Of a DNA stretch of 41,414 nt, positions 8,799 through 17,277 are shown piece by piece. Position numbers and translations under genes: made by a program. Origin of the DNA: an uncultured Alistipes sp. (GTDB taxonomy: Bacteria > Bacteroidota > Bacteroidia > Bacteroidales > Rikenellaceae); the NCBI GenBank assembly GCA_947623965.1, contig CANQIF010000017.1, forward strand, positions 1 to 41,414. Direction: 5' to 3'. A model generated the notes under the pieces. It ran no database searches, was not told the origin of the DNA, and saw only the letters and a list, made by a program, of their open reading frames with translations. Each line of letters starts with the position of its first letter. Position 1 is the stretch's first letter.

Positions 8799-9806
8799 TT
8801 ATTTGTGTTCGGTATCGATGTTCTGTTCGACGAGGCGTTTCTCGATCGTCTCGCGGTCGCTCTCCCGGTCGAAGGCCTCGACGATCCGCTTGACGAGCGG
8901 GTGGCGGACGATGTCGCTCCGGTCGAAACGGACGCAGCCGATCCCCCCGATTCCTTCGAGGATCGCCATGGCGCGCGTCAGGCCGCTGTCCGAGCGGCGC
9001 GGCAGGTCGATCTGCGTCACGTCGCCCGTCACGATGAAGCGGGCGTTGCGCCCCATGCGCGTAAGGAACATCTTGATCTGCGGCAGGGTCGTGTTCTGCG
9101 CCTCGTCGAGGATGACGAAGGCGTTGTCGAGCGTACGGCCGCGCATGTAGGCCAGCGGGGCGATCTGCACGGTCCCGTCCTCGATGTATTTCTGCAGCTT
9201 CAGCGGCGGGATCATGTCGTTCAGGGCGTCGTAGAGGGGCTGCAGGTAGGGGTCGAGCTTCTCTTTCAGATCGCCCGGCAGGAAGCCCAGTTTCTCGCCC
9301 GCCTCGACGGCCGGGCGCGTCAGGATGATGCGGCGCACCTCCTTCTCCTTCAGGGCGCGCACGGCCAGCGCGATGGCCGTATAGGTCTTGCCCGAACCCG
9401 CCGGGCCGACGGCGAAAAGCAGGTCGTGCGAGCCGTAGAGCTCGACGAGCCGCTGCTGGTTGGGGGTGCGGGCGCGCACCGTCGCGCCGTTGTTGCCGTA
9501 GACCAGCACGTCGCGGTCGAGGGGTTCCTCCGCGGCGGCCGAATAGCCCTCGGCGAAACACTGGTCGATCACCTCGGAGGAGAGGTGGCCGTATTTGCGG
9601 TAGTAGGCCACGAGCCCCGCGAAGCGCTTCTCGAAGCGGGCCACCTCCGCCTCGGCGCCGAGCACCTTGAGCGAAGCGCCGCGGGCGACGAGCCTCAGGG
9701 CGGGGAAGCGGGCGCGCAGCAGATCGAGGTAGGCCTCCTGCGGCCCGTAGAGTTCGCGCGGATCGACCTCTTCGATCACGATCTCCTTACCGTTGCGTTC
9801 CGTCAT
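8799..9806 (-). CDS. PhoH family ATPase
   Basis: A 335-residue PhoH-like P-loop protein. The N-terminal about 120 residues include a KH-like fold region. Walker A is GPAGSGKT (134-141) and Walker B is VILDEAQN (231-238), followed by TRMGRNARFIVTGD. PhoH/PhoL proteins are predicted RNA helicase or nucleotide-binding proteins; in other bacteria a relative lies beside ybeY. Here the gene is in a run with pepD, the lipid kinase and two outer-membrane proteins. It ends 15 bases before pepD and starts 3 bases after the barrel protein stop. The exact role is not known. Confidence 0.93.
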   Translation of the reverse strand: MTERNGKEIVIEEVDPRELYGPQEAYLDLLRARFPALRLVARGASLKVLGAEAEVARFEKRFAGLVAYYRKYGHLSSEVIDQCFAEGYSAAAEEPLDRDVLVYGNNGATVRARTPNQQRLVELYGSHDLLFAVGPAGSGKTYTAIALAVRALKEKEVRRIILTRPAVEAGEKLGFLPGDLKEKLDPYLQPLYDALNDMIPPLKLQKYIEDGTVQIAPLAYMRGRTLDNAFVILDEAQNTTLPQIKMFLTRMGRNARFIVTGDVTQIDLPRRSDSGLTRAMAILEGIGGIGCVRFDRSDIVRHPLVKRIVEAFDRESDRETIEKRLVEQNIDTEHK

Positions 9807-9809
9807 GGG

Positions 9810-10424
9810 TCAAAAGAAGTAGCCGATGTTGAGCGATACGAAGCTCGAGCGCATGCGCCCCTCGCGGCCGTCGGGCATGAGGGCGTGGCTCTTGGCCTTG
9901 AACTGGCCGTTGTAGCGCAGATCGGCGCGGTAGTGCGCGCGGATCTTGAGCTCGATGCCGACCGTGTAGGAGCAGGTCGAGCGGAGGTTCGACAGGTCGA
10001 AGTCCTCGCCTGAGGCGAAGACCGCCTTGCCGCCGCTGCACTTGTTCATCAGCGTGAAGACGGGCCCCGCGAAGAGGCGCACGGGCCCCACGACGGTCCA
10101 CGCGGCGAGGATCGGCAGGTCGATCGAGTTGCAGCGGAGCGTCGCCTCCTTGCCGAGCTCCGTATCGGCATAGGTCATCGACTGGTGGAGAAAAATCACC
10201 TGCGGTTCGAGCGAGAAGCGGGCGAAGTTGAGCGAGGTCATCATGCCCGCCTGCCAGCCGAGCTTGTTGTCGATCGCCGTGCCGGCGCTGCGGAAGGAGT
10301 AGTCCGAGGCGTTCAGACCTGTCAGGATGCCCCATTGGATCACCGGCCGGCGCGCCGCAGCCCGCTCGACGGGGGCGAGGAGGCCGAGGGCGCACGCGAA
10401 GAGGAGGAAAAGTCGTTTTTTCAT
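9810..10424 (-). CDS. Outer-membrane beta-barrel protein (paralogue 1)
   Basis: A 204-residue exported protein. The N-terminus MKKRLFLLFACALGLLAP is a signal peptide. The mature part alternates short amphipathic strands (WGILTGLNASDYSF, LRLFAGPVFTL-like segments), and the chain ends in LNIGYFF with the terminal Phe typical of barrels handled by the BAM complex. It resembles PorT/OmpW-size Bacteroidetes outer-membrane proteins. It has two cysteines in the CNSIDLPILAAW and NKCSGGKAV region. It is a clear paralogue of the gene 13 bases upstream: both share GWQ(A/V)G, PQ(V/L)I(F/Y)(L/V)HQ, AGPVFTL and RYNGQFK. Ligand or role unknown. Confidence 0.82.
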   Translation of the reverse strand: MKKRLFLLFACALGLLAPVERAAARRPVIQWGILTGLNASDYSFRSAGTAIDNKLGWQAGMMTSLNFARFSLEPQVIFLHQSMTYADTELGKEATLRCNSIDLPILAAWTVVGPVRLFAGPVFTLMNKCSGGKAVFASGEDFDLSNLRSTCSYTVGIELKIRAHYRADLRYNGQFKAKSHALMPDGREGRMRSSFVSLNIGYFF

Positions 10425-10437
10425 GGGCGGAGAGGTG

Positions 10438-11046
10438 TTAGAAAAGGTAGCCGACGCTGATAGCGATACTGTGCGTCTGCAGGTCGTGCAGCTCGGCGCC
10501 GTTGCCGAGGTCGAGGTGCTTGCGCCGCTTGAACTGGCCGTTGTAGCGCACGTCGAAGAAGAAGTGCGGCAGCGGCTTGATCGCCACGCCCGCCGTGTAG
10601 GAGAGGGTCGTGCGGACCCGGTCGAAGGCGTGCAGGTCGCCGCCCGACTTGCGGCGGCAGTTGTCCGAGAGGGTGAAGACGGGGCCGGCGTAGAGCCGCA
10701 GCACCGGCGCCGGGCGCAGCGAGACTGTCACGGGCAGATCGACGAAGCCAGCCTTGAGGGTGTAGCGCTCGCCGCCCGCATCGAGCCGCAGCCCCTGGTG
10801 GACGTAGATCAGCTGCGGGTCGATCGAGAGAAGCCCCAACTTGATGGAGCTGACGACGCCGACCTGCCAGCCGAGGCGGTTTTTGAGGTCGGCGCCCGTC
10901 TGGCCGGTGGAGTATCCCGGGACGTTGAAGCCGGCAAGAAAGCCCCATTCGACGGGCAGGATGCGGCACGAGGCCGCGGTCGGGAAGAGCAGGGCCGCCG
11001 CCGCGGCGAGGGCGATGCGGCAGAGGGAGCGTTCGATTCGTTTCAT
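10438..11046 (-). CDS. Outer-membrane beta-barrel protein (paralogue 2)
   Basis: A 202-residue paralogue of the following gene, with a signal peptide (MKRIERSLCRIALAAAAALLF) and a C-terminal ISVGYLF barrel signature. Shared landmarks are GWQVG, PQLIYVHQG, YAGPVFTL and VRYNGQFK. The frame stays open 32 codons further upstream, but only the ATG at 11046 puts a signal peptide at the N-terminus. The pair is a tandem duplication that has diverged well. The 142-base gap to the MFS gene (11047-11188) is GC-rich and shows no clear promoter. Confidence 0.82.
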   Translation of the reverse strand: MKRIERSLCRIALAAAAALLFPTAASCRILPVEWGFLAGFNVPGYSTGQTGADLKNRLGWQVGVVSSIKLGLLSIDPQLIYVHQGLRLDAGGERYTLKAGFVDLPVTVSLRPAPVLRLYAGPVFTLSDNCRRKSGGDLHAFDRVRTTLSYTAGVAIKPLPHFFFDVRYNGQFKRRKHLDLGNGAELHDLQTHSIAISVGYLF

Positions 11047-11188
11047 TCTTTTTTCGGGTCGTTGCTTTGGTTTCGGTCCGGCGGTCCCGGGAGATCGTCC
11101 GCGGGCCCGGGGCCGTTCTCCGGAGGCCGGAGGGGTTTTCATTACTTATATTCATTCGACCGCCCGGGGTGCCCGGACGGTTGGCCGG

Positions 11189-12433
11189 TCAGTCGGCCGT
11201 TTTGCCGGCCGGAGCGCCCGGGAGCGGCTCCGGGATGCGGCGGGCGATGAGGTACATTCCCGCTAAGCAGGCCAGCACGAAGAGCATGGCGGCATGCGCA
11301 CCGGCCAGCCGCGTCAGCGCGCCGCAAAGGGGTCCCGAGAGGGCCCCCGCCGAGATGGCCATGATGAGCAGCCCTGCGGCGCCGTTGGCCTGCCCGCCGG
11401 CCCCCTTCGTCGCCACGGCATAGAACGACGGGAAAAGGCAGGCAAAGGTAAAGCCCAGCAGCCCCATGAAGAGGTAGACCGCCGCTTCGCTGCGGACCAG
11501 CACCAGCCCCGCAGCCAGCAGCATCGCCGCGGCGAGGTTCCAGCGCAGGTAGCGCCGCTCGGAGAAGCGCTGCAGCGCCCACGCCCCGACGATCGTGCCG
11601 ACAATGCGGCAGGCGTAGTAGCCCGCCGAGGTGAAGAGCGAGGAGGGGTCGTCGATCAACCGGGCCGAGAGAAAGCCGTTGCCCACATCGGCCATGATGA
11701 AGAAGACCACCCCGAGTACGCCGAGGCGCACGAGCGGCAGGCGGAGCAGCCTGAAGGCGTCGAGCGCGCCGGGTGCAGCAGCCGGGCCGGACAAAACAGT
11801 CGCACCGGACGCTGCAGCCGTTCCGGGTGCAGCAACCGGGCCGGCGGGCTCTGCGTAGCGCTCGGGGATCGGCACCGCCTGCATCCAAAGGGCGGCGCCG
11901 AGCGTCAGGGCGGCATAGAGCGGCAGCAGGAGGTTCCACGCTCCGAAGCGGGCGGCGGCGAGCGTCACGAGCGGCGCCACGAGCAGCAGCGAGCAGTTGC
12001 GGAAGATCTGGCCGACGGTCAGGTAGCCGCTCATCCGTTCGGGCGGCACAATGCAGGCGAGCATCGGATTGACAGCCACCTGCAGCACCGTATTGCCGAT
12101 GCCGAGCAGACCGAAGCCGACGAAGTACCAGACGAGGCCGCAGCCGCGTCCCGCCGCAAAAGGCACCGCGAGGCCGACGACCGTCAGGGCATAGCCCGCG
12201 AGGGCCACCCGCTTGCGGCCGGCGCGCTCCATCCACGCCGCGACGGGGGCCGCCAGCAGCAGGAACCACAGAAAGACCATCGACGGCAGGAAGTGGACCG
12301 CCGTCTGCTGCGAGGGCGGACATTCAGCGGCGATCCGCGCCGTGACGGGAGCCACCATGTCGCAAAAGCCCATGATGAAAAAACCGGCCAGCACGGGAGC
12401 CAGCAGACGGAGCGAAGGGGAACGGGACGGCAT
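11189..12433 (-). CDS. MFS transporter (FucP-like)
   Basis: A 414-residue integral membrane protein with 12 predicted membrane segments in two halves, of the major facilitator superfamily. The GXXNTVLQVAVNP segment in helix 4 resembles the FucP/sugar-permease branch, so a sugar or other small solute is likely but not shown. Between the halves (about residues 195-226) is a low-complexity Ala/Gly/Pro linker. It is encoded by a 22-bp direct repeat with one mismatch (11769-11790 and 11823-11844), which suggests recent expansion. It is divergent from the antiporter gene. Confidence 0.88.
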   Translation of the reverse strand: MPSRSPSLRLLAPVLAGFFIMGFCDMVAPVTARIAAECPPSQQTAVHFLPSMVFLWFLLLAAPVAAWMERAGRKRVALAGYALTVVGLAVPFAAGRGCGLVWYFVGFGLLGIGNTVLQVAVNPMLACIVPPERMSGYLTVGQIFRNCSLLLVAPLVTLAAARFGAWNLLLPLYAALTLGAALWMQAVPIPERYAEPAGPVAAPGTAAASGATVLSGPAAAPGALDAFRLLRLPLVRLGVLGVVFFIMADVGNGFLSARLIDDPSSLFTSAGYYACRIVGTIVGAWALQRFSERRYLRWNLAAAMLLAAGLVLVRSEAAVYLFMGLLGFTFACLFPSFYAVATKGAGGQANGAAGLLIMAISAGALSGPLCGALTRLAGAHAAMLFVLACLAGMYLIARRIPEPLPGAPAGKTAD

Positions 12434-12550
12434 AAAATTCGTTTAACGGCAACTATTCGCAAACGGAGGCCGGACAGCCCGAAGGCCCGGCCCGACGAGG
12501 GTGCCTTTGCAAAAGTCGCACCCGAAACGCCTTGCCAAAGATACGTTTTT

Positions 12551-12584
12551 TTTGCCAGACTACGCATAATTTTCCCTATATTTG
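12551..12584 (+). promoter_or_regulatory. Promoter of the antiporter gene
   Basis: TTTG (12551-12554), a 22-base spacer and TATATTTG (12577-12584) match the Bacteroidetes -33/-7 pattern, with the spacer slightly long. The box overlaps the possible upstream TTG codon at 12582, which argues that translation begins at ATG 12621. Confidence 0.65.
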
Positions 12585-12620
12585 CCGAAAATAAGCTTTC
12601 CGGAACAGCCGGACCCGCCT

Positions 12621-14702
12621 ATGCCCTGTCTTCTCGCTGCGCACGCCGCATTCGACATACCGATCGAAGATCCGATCCTGAAATTCCTGCTCATCATGGC
12701 GATCGTCCTGGGAGCGCCGCTGCTGCTCGACCGCCTCAAGATCCCCCACCTGCTGGGGCTCATCATCGCCGGCGCCGTCATCGGCCCCCACGGGCTGAAT
12801 CTCGTTCTGCGCGACAGCAGCATCATCCTCTCCGGCACGGCCGGCATGCTCTACATCCTCTTTCTGGCCGGCCTCGAGATGGATATGGCCGACTTCAAGC
12901 GCAACAGCCTCCGCAGCCTCCTCTTCGGCCTCTACACCTTCGTCGTGCCGATGCTCTTCGGCATCGCGGCGGGCCGTCTCGTGCTGGGCTATCCGCTGCT
13001 GCCGTCGATCCTCATGGCCGCCCTCTTCGCCTCGCAGACCCTCATCGCCTACCCCATCGTCTCGAAGTTGGGCATCGCGCGCGACAGCGCCGTGACGATC
13101 GCCGTGGGCGGCACGATCGTCGTCGACATTCTGGCCCTCGTGACCCTCACCGTCGTGGCCGGCATCGCCACCGGAAACGCCGACAGCGCCTTCGGCTACC
13201 GGCTGGCCGCCTCGATCGCCGGCTGCGGCGCCGTGATCCTCGGCCTCTTTCCGCCGCTCGGGCGCCGCTTCTTCAAGCGGTGTAGCGACAGCACCCTGCA
13301 ATACGTCTTCGTGCTCGTCACCCTCTTCCTCGGGGCCTACCTCACGCAGCTCGCGGGGCTCGAGCCGATCATCGGCGCCTTCCTCGCCGGGCTGGCCATG
13401 AACCGCCTCATCCCGAGCACCTCGCCCCTCATGAACCGCATCGGCTTCGTCGGCGATGCCATCTTCATCCCCTTCTTCCTGCTCGGCGTCGGGATGCTCA
13501 TCGACTACCGCGCCATTTTCGGCAGCTGGCGGTCGATCGCCGTGGGCGCCACGATGATCGTCCTCGCAACCGCCGCGAAATACCTTGCCGCCCTCCTCAC
13601 AGCCCGCAGCTTCCGCCTCTCGCGCGAGCGGCTCTCGCTCCTCTTCGGCCTGAGCGTGGCGCACGTCGCCGGGACGCTCGCCGTGGTCATGGTCGGGTAC
13701 AACATCATCCTCGGCCATACGCCCGACGGCGCGCCGATCCGGCTGCTCGACGAGGCGGTGCTGAACGGCACGATCCTCATGGTGCTGGCCACCTGCACCA
13801 TTTCGACCTTCGTCACGCAGCGCGGCGCCCACCGCATCGCCCTCGAAGGGCCCCAGAGCACCCCGCGCGCCGATGCGGGCGAACACGTGCTGATCCCCGT
13901 ATCGCACCCGCACGCCGTCGCCGAGGCGGTCGGTCTGGCCATCGCCGTCACGAAGCAGTCGTACCGCAGCCTCTACGCCCTGAACGCCATCGACAACCGG
14001 AGCAGCTCGGACGACGAGGCGGCCCGGGCGGAGCGGATGCTCGACACGGCCGCCGAAGCGGCCGCCGGGGCGGGGCTCCACCTCCACCGGCTGCTGCGCT
14101 ACGACGTGAACATCGTCAATGCGATCGTCAGCGTCGTGCGCGAGCGCAACATCACCGACCTCGTGCTGAGCATGCACGAGGGGCAGGAGGCCTATTCGCC
14201 CTTCAACGCGCTGAGCGGCCCGACGGTCCTCGGCAAGACGATTCCGGCGGTCCTCATGCGCAGCAACGTGACGACCTATATTTATCGCGCCGTGCAGCCC
14301 CTCTCGACCGTGCGGCGGCACCTGGTCTTCGTGCCGCGGCGCGCCGAGATGGAGCCCGGGTTCGAGACCTGGCTGCTGCGCATCCGCCACCTGGCCCACG
14401 ACACGGGGGCCCGCCTGCGCTTCATCGCCGCGCAGCGGACCATCGACCGCCTGCAGCGCAAGCACCGCAAGGCCGACATCGCCGACTACCTGCCCTACGA
14501 ACAGTCGTGGGACGATCTGCAGGCCCTCTTCGGGGCGGTGCAGTCCGATGACTGCGTCTGGATCGTGATGAGCCGCCGCGAGCGGATCTCCTACCAGGCC
14601 GCCATGAGCCGCATTCCGGCCTACGTCGAGGAGCATCTGAAGGCCAACAGCCGGCTGCTGCTCTACCCCGTGCAGGTCGGCAGCAGCGAGTGGGGCATCT
14701 GA
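12621..14702 (+). CDS. CPA2 cation:proton antiporter with Usp-like C-terminal domains
   Basis: A 693-residue protein. Residues about 10-400 form a Na+/H+ exchanger domain of the CPA2 (KefB/NapA) type with around 12 membrane segments, including LGLIIAGAVIGPHGL and LGAYLTQLAGLEPIIGAFLAGLAMNRL. The latter includes the region where CPA2 proteins carry their ion-binding acidic residue. The soluble tail of about 270 residues looks like two universal-stress-protein-like domains (starting GEHVLIPVSHPHAV and HLVFVPRRAE). Such tails are thought to regulate transport through nucleotide binding. The start is set at ATG 12621 because the promoter box overlaps the further upstream alternative. Transported ion unknown. 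Confidence 0.9.
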   Translation: MPCLLAAHAAFDIPIEDPILKFLLIMAIVLGAPLLLDRLKIPHLLGLIIAGAVIGPHGLNLVLRDSSIILSGTAGMLYILFLAGLEMDMADFKRNSLRSLLFGLYTFVVPMLFGIAAGRLVLGYPLLPSILMAALFASQTLIAYPIVSKLGIARDSAVTIAVGGTIVVDILALVTLTVVAGIATGNADSAFGYRLAASIAGCGAVILGLFPPLGRRFFKRCSDSTLQYVFVLVTLFLGAYLTQLAGLEPIIGAFLAGLAMNRLIPSTSPLMNRIGFVGDAIFIPFFLLGVGMLIDYRAIFGSWRSIAVGATMIVLATAAKYLAALLTARSFRLSRERLSLLFGLSVAHVAGTLAVVMVGYNIILGHTPDGAPIRLLDEAVLNGTILMVLATCTISTFVTQRGAHRIALEGPQSTPRADAGEHVLIPVSHPHAVAEAVGLAIAVTKQSYRSLYALNAIDNRSSSDDEAARAERMLDTAAEAAAGAGLHLHRLLRYDVNIVNAIVSVVRERNITDLVLSMHEGQEAYSPFNALSGPTVLGKTIPAVLMRSNVTTYIYRAVQPLSTVRRHLVFVPRRAEMEPGFETWLLRIRHLAHDTGARLRFIAAQRTIDRLQRKHRKADIADYLPYEQSWDDLQALFGAVQSDDCVWIVMSRRERISYQAAMSRIPAYVEEHLKANSRLLLYPVQVGSSEWGI

Positions 14703-14848
14703 CGCGAACGGAGTGCGAACCGGGGCGGGATGCAAACGGGACAGCGTGCGCACTGGGACTGGACAGAGCGCGAACCGAACGGCGTGTAAACCGGGACGGG
14801 ACAGCGCGCAACCCGGGACAGCGCGCGAACCGGCTGAAGGGCTGCCGA
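14703..14848. repeat. Degenerate short tandem repeats behind the antiporter gene
   Basis: Beginning right after the stop codon, a unit of about 16-20 bases resembling GGGACAGCGCGCGAACC recurs roughly eight times with much variation, clearest at 14790-14832. No open frame with protein character. The segment ends where the der promoter begins. Comparable but unrelated degenerate repeats follow several other genes in the window. Confidence 0.6.
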
Positions 14849-14880
14849 TTTCGCGATTCGGAAAGTTTTGCGTACCTTTG
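14849..14880 (+). promoter_or_regulatory. Promoter of der
   Basis: TTTC (14849-14852), 20 bases, TACCTTTG (14873-14880). The -7 matches fully and the -33 matches three of four. The predicted leader is about 85 bases. Confidence 0.6.
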
Positions 14881-14970
14881 CGGCCGCGGCGGCGCACGGC
14901 CAGTCTTCCAAGAAGCGGAGGCCGAGCGTTCCGCCCCGACGAACGAAAAGAAAGATAACAAGATACCAAT

Positions 14971-16275
14971 ATGAGTCTCGTAGCAATTGTAGGCCGGCCC
15001 AACGTCGGCAAATCGACCCTCTTCAACCGGCTGGTCGGACAGCGGCAGGCGATCGTCGATGCGACGGCCGGCACGACCCGCGACCGTCACTACGGCAAGA
15101 CCGACTGGAACGGCAAGGAGTTCTCAGTGATCGACACGGGCGGCTACACGGTCAACTCGGAGGACCTCTTCGAGGCCGAGATCCGGCGGCAGGTGATGCT
15201 GGCCATCGACGAGGCGGACGTGATCCTCTTCCTGGTGGAGGTCTCGACCGGCATCACCGACCTCGACATGATGATGGCCGACATTCTGCGCCGCACCTCG
15301 AAGAAGGTGATTTTAGTCTGCAACAAGGTGGACCACAACGAGCTGGTCTACGCCTCGCACGAATTTTACGCCTTCGGACTGGGCGATCCCTACTGCATCT
15401 CCTCGATGACCGGGAGCGGCACGGGCGACCTGATGGACGCCATCCTGGAGGCGCTGCCCGAGGAGACCTTCGCCGAGGAGGACGAGGCGCTGCCGCGCAT
15501 CACGATCGTGGGGCGGCCCAACGTCGGCAAGTCGTCGATGACCAATGCCCTGCTGGGCGAGGAGCGCAACATCGTCACCTCCGTGGCCGGCACGACGCGC
15601 GACTCGATCCGCACGCGCTACAACAAGTTCGGCATGGACTTCTACCTGGTCGACACGGCCGGAATGCGCAAGAAAGGCAAGGAGATGGAGGATCTGGAGT
15701 TCTACTCGGTGATGCGGTCGATCCGCGCCATCGAAAATTCGGACGTCTGCATCCTGATGCTCGACGCCGTGCAGGGGCTCGAATCGCAGGACCTCAACAT
15801 CCACAACCTCGTGGTCCGCAACCGCAAAGGGTGCGTAATCGTGGTCAACAAGTGGGACCTCATCGAAAAGGACAACAACACGATGAAGGAGTGGACCGAG
15901 TTCATCCGCAAGCGGCTGGCCCCCTTCAACGACATTCCGATCCTCTTCACGTCGGTGCTCGAGAAGCAGCGCATCTTCGACGTCCTGAAGACGGCGATCC
16001 GCGTGCACGAGGCGCGGCGGCGGCGCATCTCCACCTCGGAGCTGAACGACTTCCTGCTGCCGCTGATCGAGAACTACCCGCCCCCGGCAACGAAGGGCAA
16101 GTACATCAGGATCAAGTACGTGACGCAGCTGCCGACCCCGACGCCGCAGTTCGCTTTCTTCGTCAATCTGCCGCAGTACATCCGCGAGCCCTACCGCCGG
16201 TTCCTCGAAAACAACATGCGCGAGCACTGGGATTTTTCGGGGGTGCCGATACAGTTGTATTTCAGGCAGAAGTAA
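14971..16275 (+). CDS. der: Ribosome biogenesis GTPase Der (EngA)
   Basis: A 434-residue double-GTPase needed for 50S subunit maturation. It has two tandem G domains with G1 motifs GRPNVGKS at residues 8-15 and 181-188, DTGGY and DTAGM G3 motifs, NKVD and NKWD G4 motifs, and a C-terminal KH-like domain (about 350-434). Length and order match the family. The start follows AACAAGATACCAAT with no strong Shine-Dalgarno. The last eleven codons and stop are part of a 38-base sequence repeated 212 bases downstream (see the repeat entries); the gene itself is intact. Confidence 0.97.
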   Translation: MSLVAIVGRPNVGKSTLFNRLVGQRQAIVDATAGTTRDRHYGKTDWNGKEFSVIDTGGYTVNSEDLFEAEIRRQVMLAIDEADVILFLVEVSTGITDLDMMMADILRRTSKKVILVCNKVDHNELVYASHEFYAFGLGDPYCISSMTGSGTGDLMDAILEALPEETFAEEDEALPRITIVGRPNVGKSSMTNALLGEERNIVTSVAGTTRDSIRTRYNKFGMDFYLVDTAGMRKKGKEMEDLEFYSVMRSIRAIENSDVCILMLDAVQGLESQDLNIHNLVVRNRKGCVIVVNKWDLIEKDNNTMKEWTEFIRKRLAPFNDIPILFTSVLEKQRIFDVLKTAIRVHEARRRRISTSELNDFLLPLIENYPPPATKGKYIRIKYVTQLPTPTPQFAFFVNLPQYIREPYRRFLENNMREHWDFSGVPIQLYFRQK

Positions 16276-16488
16276 AGTTAAGGCTATAAGGAGAAGGCTG
16301 CTCTGTTTCAGTATCCCCGAAAAATCCCGAGCAGACAATCCCTCCAAACCTCCCTTTACGATGATAAATCATCGGGTCCGCTTCGGCGGCTCGGCCATAC
16401 GCAAGCGATGGCGCTCGCCTTGAGACGCGGTTGAAAAGGGAGGCTTTTAAGGGGGTGCCGATACAGCTGTATTTCAGGCAGAAGTAAA
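16239..16488. repeat. Duplicated der 3' end flanking a 174-bp insert
   Basis: Bases 16239-16276, the end of der through its stop codon, recur at 16451-16488 (38 bases, one mismatch at 16255/16467 that is silent, TTG versus CTG Leu). The 174 bases between carry CCTCCCTTT near the left and AAAGGGAGG near the right as inverted ends. They also carry a perfect 14-base inverted match to the der end: GGGATTTTTCGGGG at 16229-16242 against 16315-16328. The arrangement looks like an insertion or excision scar at a gene 3' end that left the gene intact. No coding content in the insert. Confidence 0.7.
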
Positions 16489-16713
16489 TCGGTGTTGTAG
16501 AGGGAGAAGGAATCTCGGTCTCGAAGAGACCGGCGGGCCGCAGCCTGGGGGCGGCGGAGGCCCGCAGTTCGTATCCGAACTTGCGCGCACTCCGCAGGCT
16601 GCTGCCCGAATACCGAACTATAAGAGATGCCCGTCTTTTGGCCAACAGCTTGTTGCCGGTTAAGACGTTCCGCAATTCATGATTTTGAATTTTGAATCAT
16701 GAATTTTGAATTT

Positions 16714-16759
16714 CGGCCTTGAAAAGGCCGTGCATGCACTCCGCAGGCTGCTGTCCGAG
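16714..16759 (+). repeat. Truncated A unit: prefix hairpin fused to core 3' end
   Basis: The prefix CGGCCTT/AAGGCCG (16714-16730) runs directly into the conserved core ending CTCCGCAGGCTGC, with the central part of the core missing. Comparable short copies are at 25597-25629 and, reversed and longer, 31388-31482. They suggest internal deletion between core arms. Confidence 0.65.
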
Positions 16760-16788
16760 CCTGAACAATAGGAATGCAGCGGCAAAAT

Positions 16789-16891
16789 CGGTCGCGCAGC
16801 GACCGGCGGGCCGCAGCTTCGCCCCGCGAAGGCCCGCTATTCGCGTCCCGCAGGTCCGCTCCTGCGTGCGCTTCGCAAGCTGCTGCCCGAA
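16789..16891 (+). repeat. A-type stem-loop unit, T/A variant
   Basis: The prefix is CGGTCGC (16789-16795), loop GCA, GCGACCG (16799-16805). The core reads GCAGCTTCGC then GCGAAG, and later CTTCGCAAGCTGC, where other units have CCTCC, GGAGG and CTCCGCAGGCTGC. The C:G to T:A exchanges appear together in both arm pairs, so either pairing scheme (arms 1-2 and 3-4, or 1-4 and 2-3) stays complementary. Confidence 0.7.
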
Positions 16892-17277
16892 TTTGTAATT
16901 TTGAATCATGAATTGGCGGTTCCGAATGGGGCCGCAGCAGGCCGCAGCCTCCCGACAGCGAAAGCCCGCAATTCGCGTCCGCCTTTGCGTCCGCTCGTGC
17001 AGGCGCTTCGCAAGCCGCGGCCCGAAGTCAGTGTATCCGGCGAACCTATTATTTGCGCCCGAATGGGCGCAGCAGCCCGGGCGGAGGGATGCAACTCCTT
17101 ACAGTCGATGCCGCCCGTCCGCTCGGCTGCGGTCTGAGACTTGAAACTGTTCTACCGGTAGCGGTGGTCATTCCTTATCCGCCCGTGCATGGCCACCGCT
17201 CGGCCGCGGGCTGTTGCAAAGAATAAAAGCCAAATAAGAAAGAGTAACCGGCTAAACCCCGAAAAAGAAGCATCCAG

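Larger units (their letters stand above)
16516..17135 (+). repeat. Stem-loop repeat cluster 2
   Basis: Between der and engB. A units at 16516-16610 (prefix CGGTCTC/GAGACCG), 16789-16891 (CGGTCGC/GCGACCG) and 16916-17026 (GCGGTTCC/GGGGCCGC), a truncated A at 16714-16759, and a B remnant at 17055-17135 (GCGCCC/GGGCGC). All are in plus orientation with AT-rich lead-ins containing TTGAATCATGAATT. The rest of the gap, 17136-17277, has an eight-base inverted repeat, AGCGGTGG with CCACCGCT (17160-17167 and 17191-17198), and no clear promoter. Confidence 0.85.

Noticed and set aside
6987..10013. Very long plus-strand open frame (1008 codons) over pepD and phoH
   Set aside because: It is antisense to two well-recognised genes. 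In GC-rich DNA the antisense frame stays open by codon bias, and its translation is low-complexity Arg/Asp/Val/Gly with no family resemblance.
12582..12620. Upstream TTG start for the antiporter
   Set aside because: The codon lies inside the -7 promoter box, so it would not be in the transcript; ATG 12621 gives a normal N-terminus.
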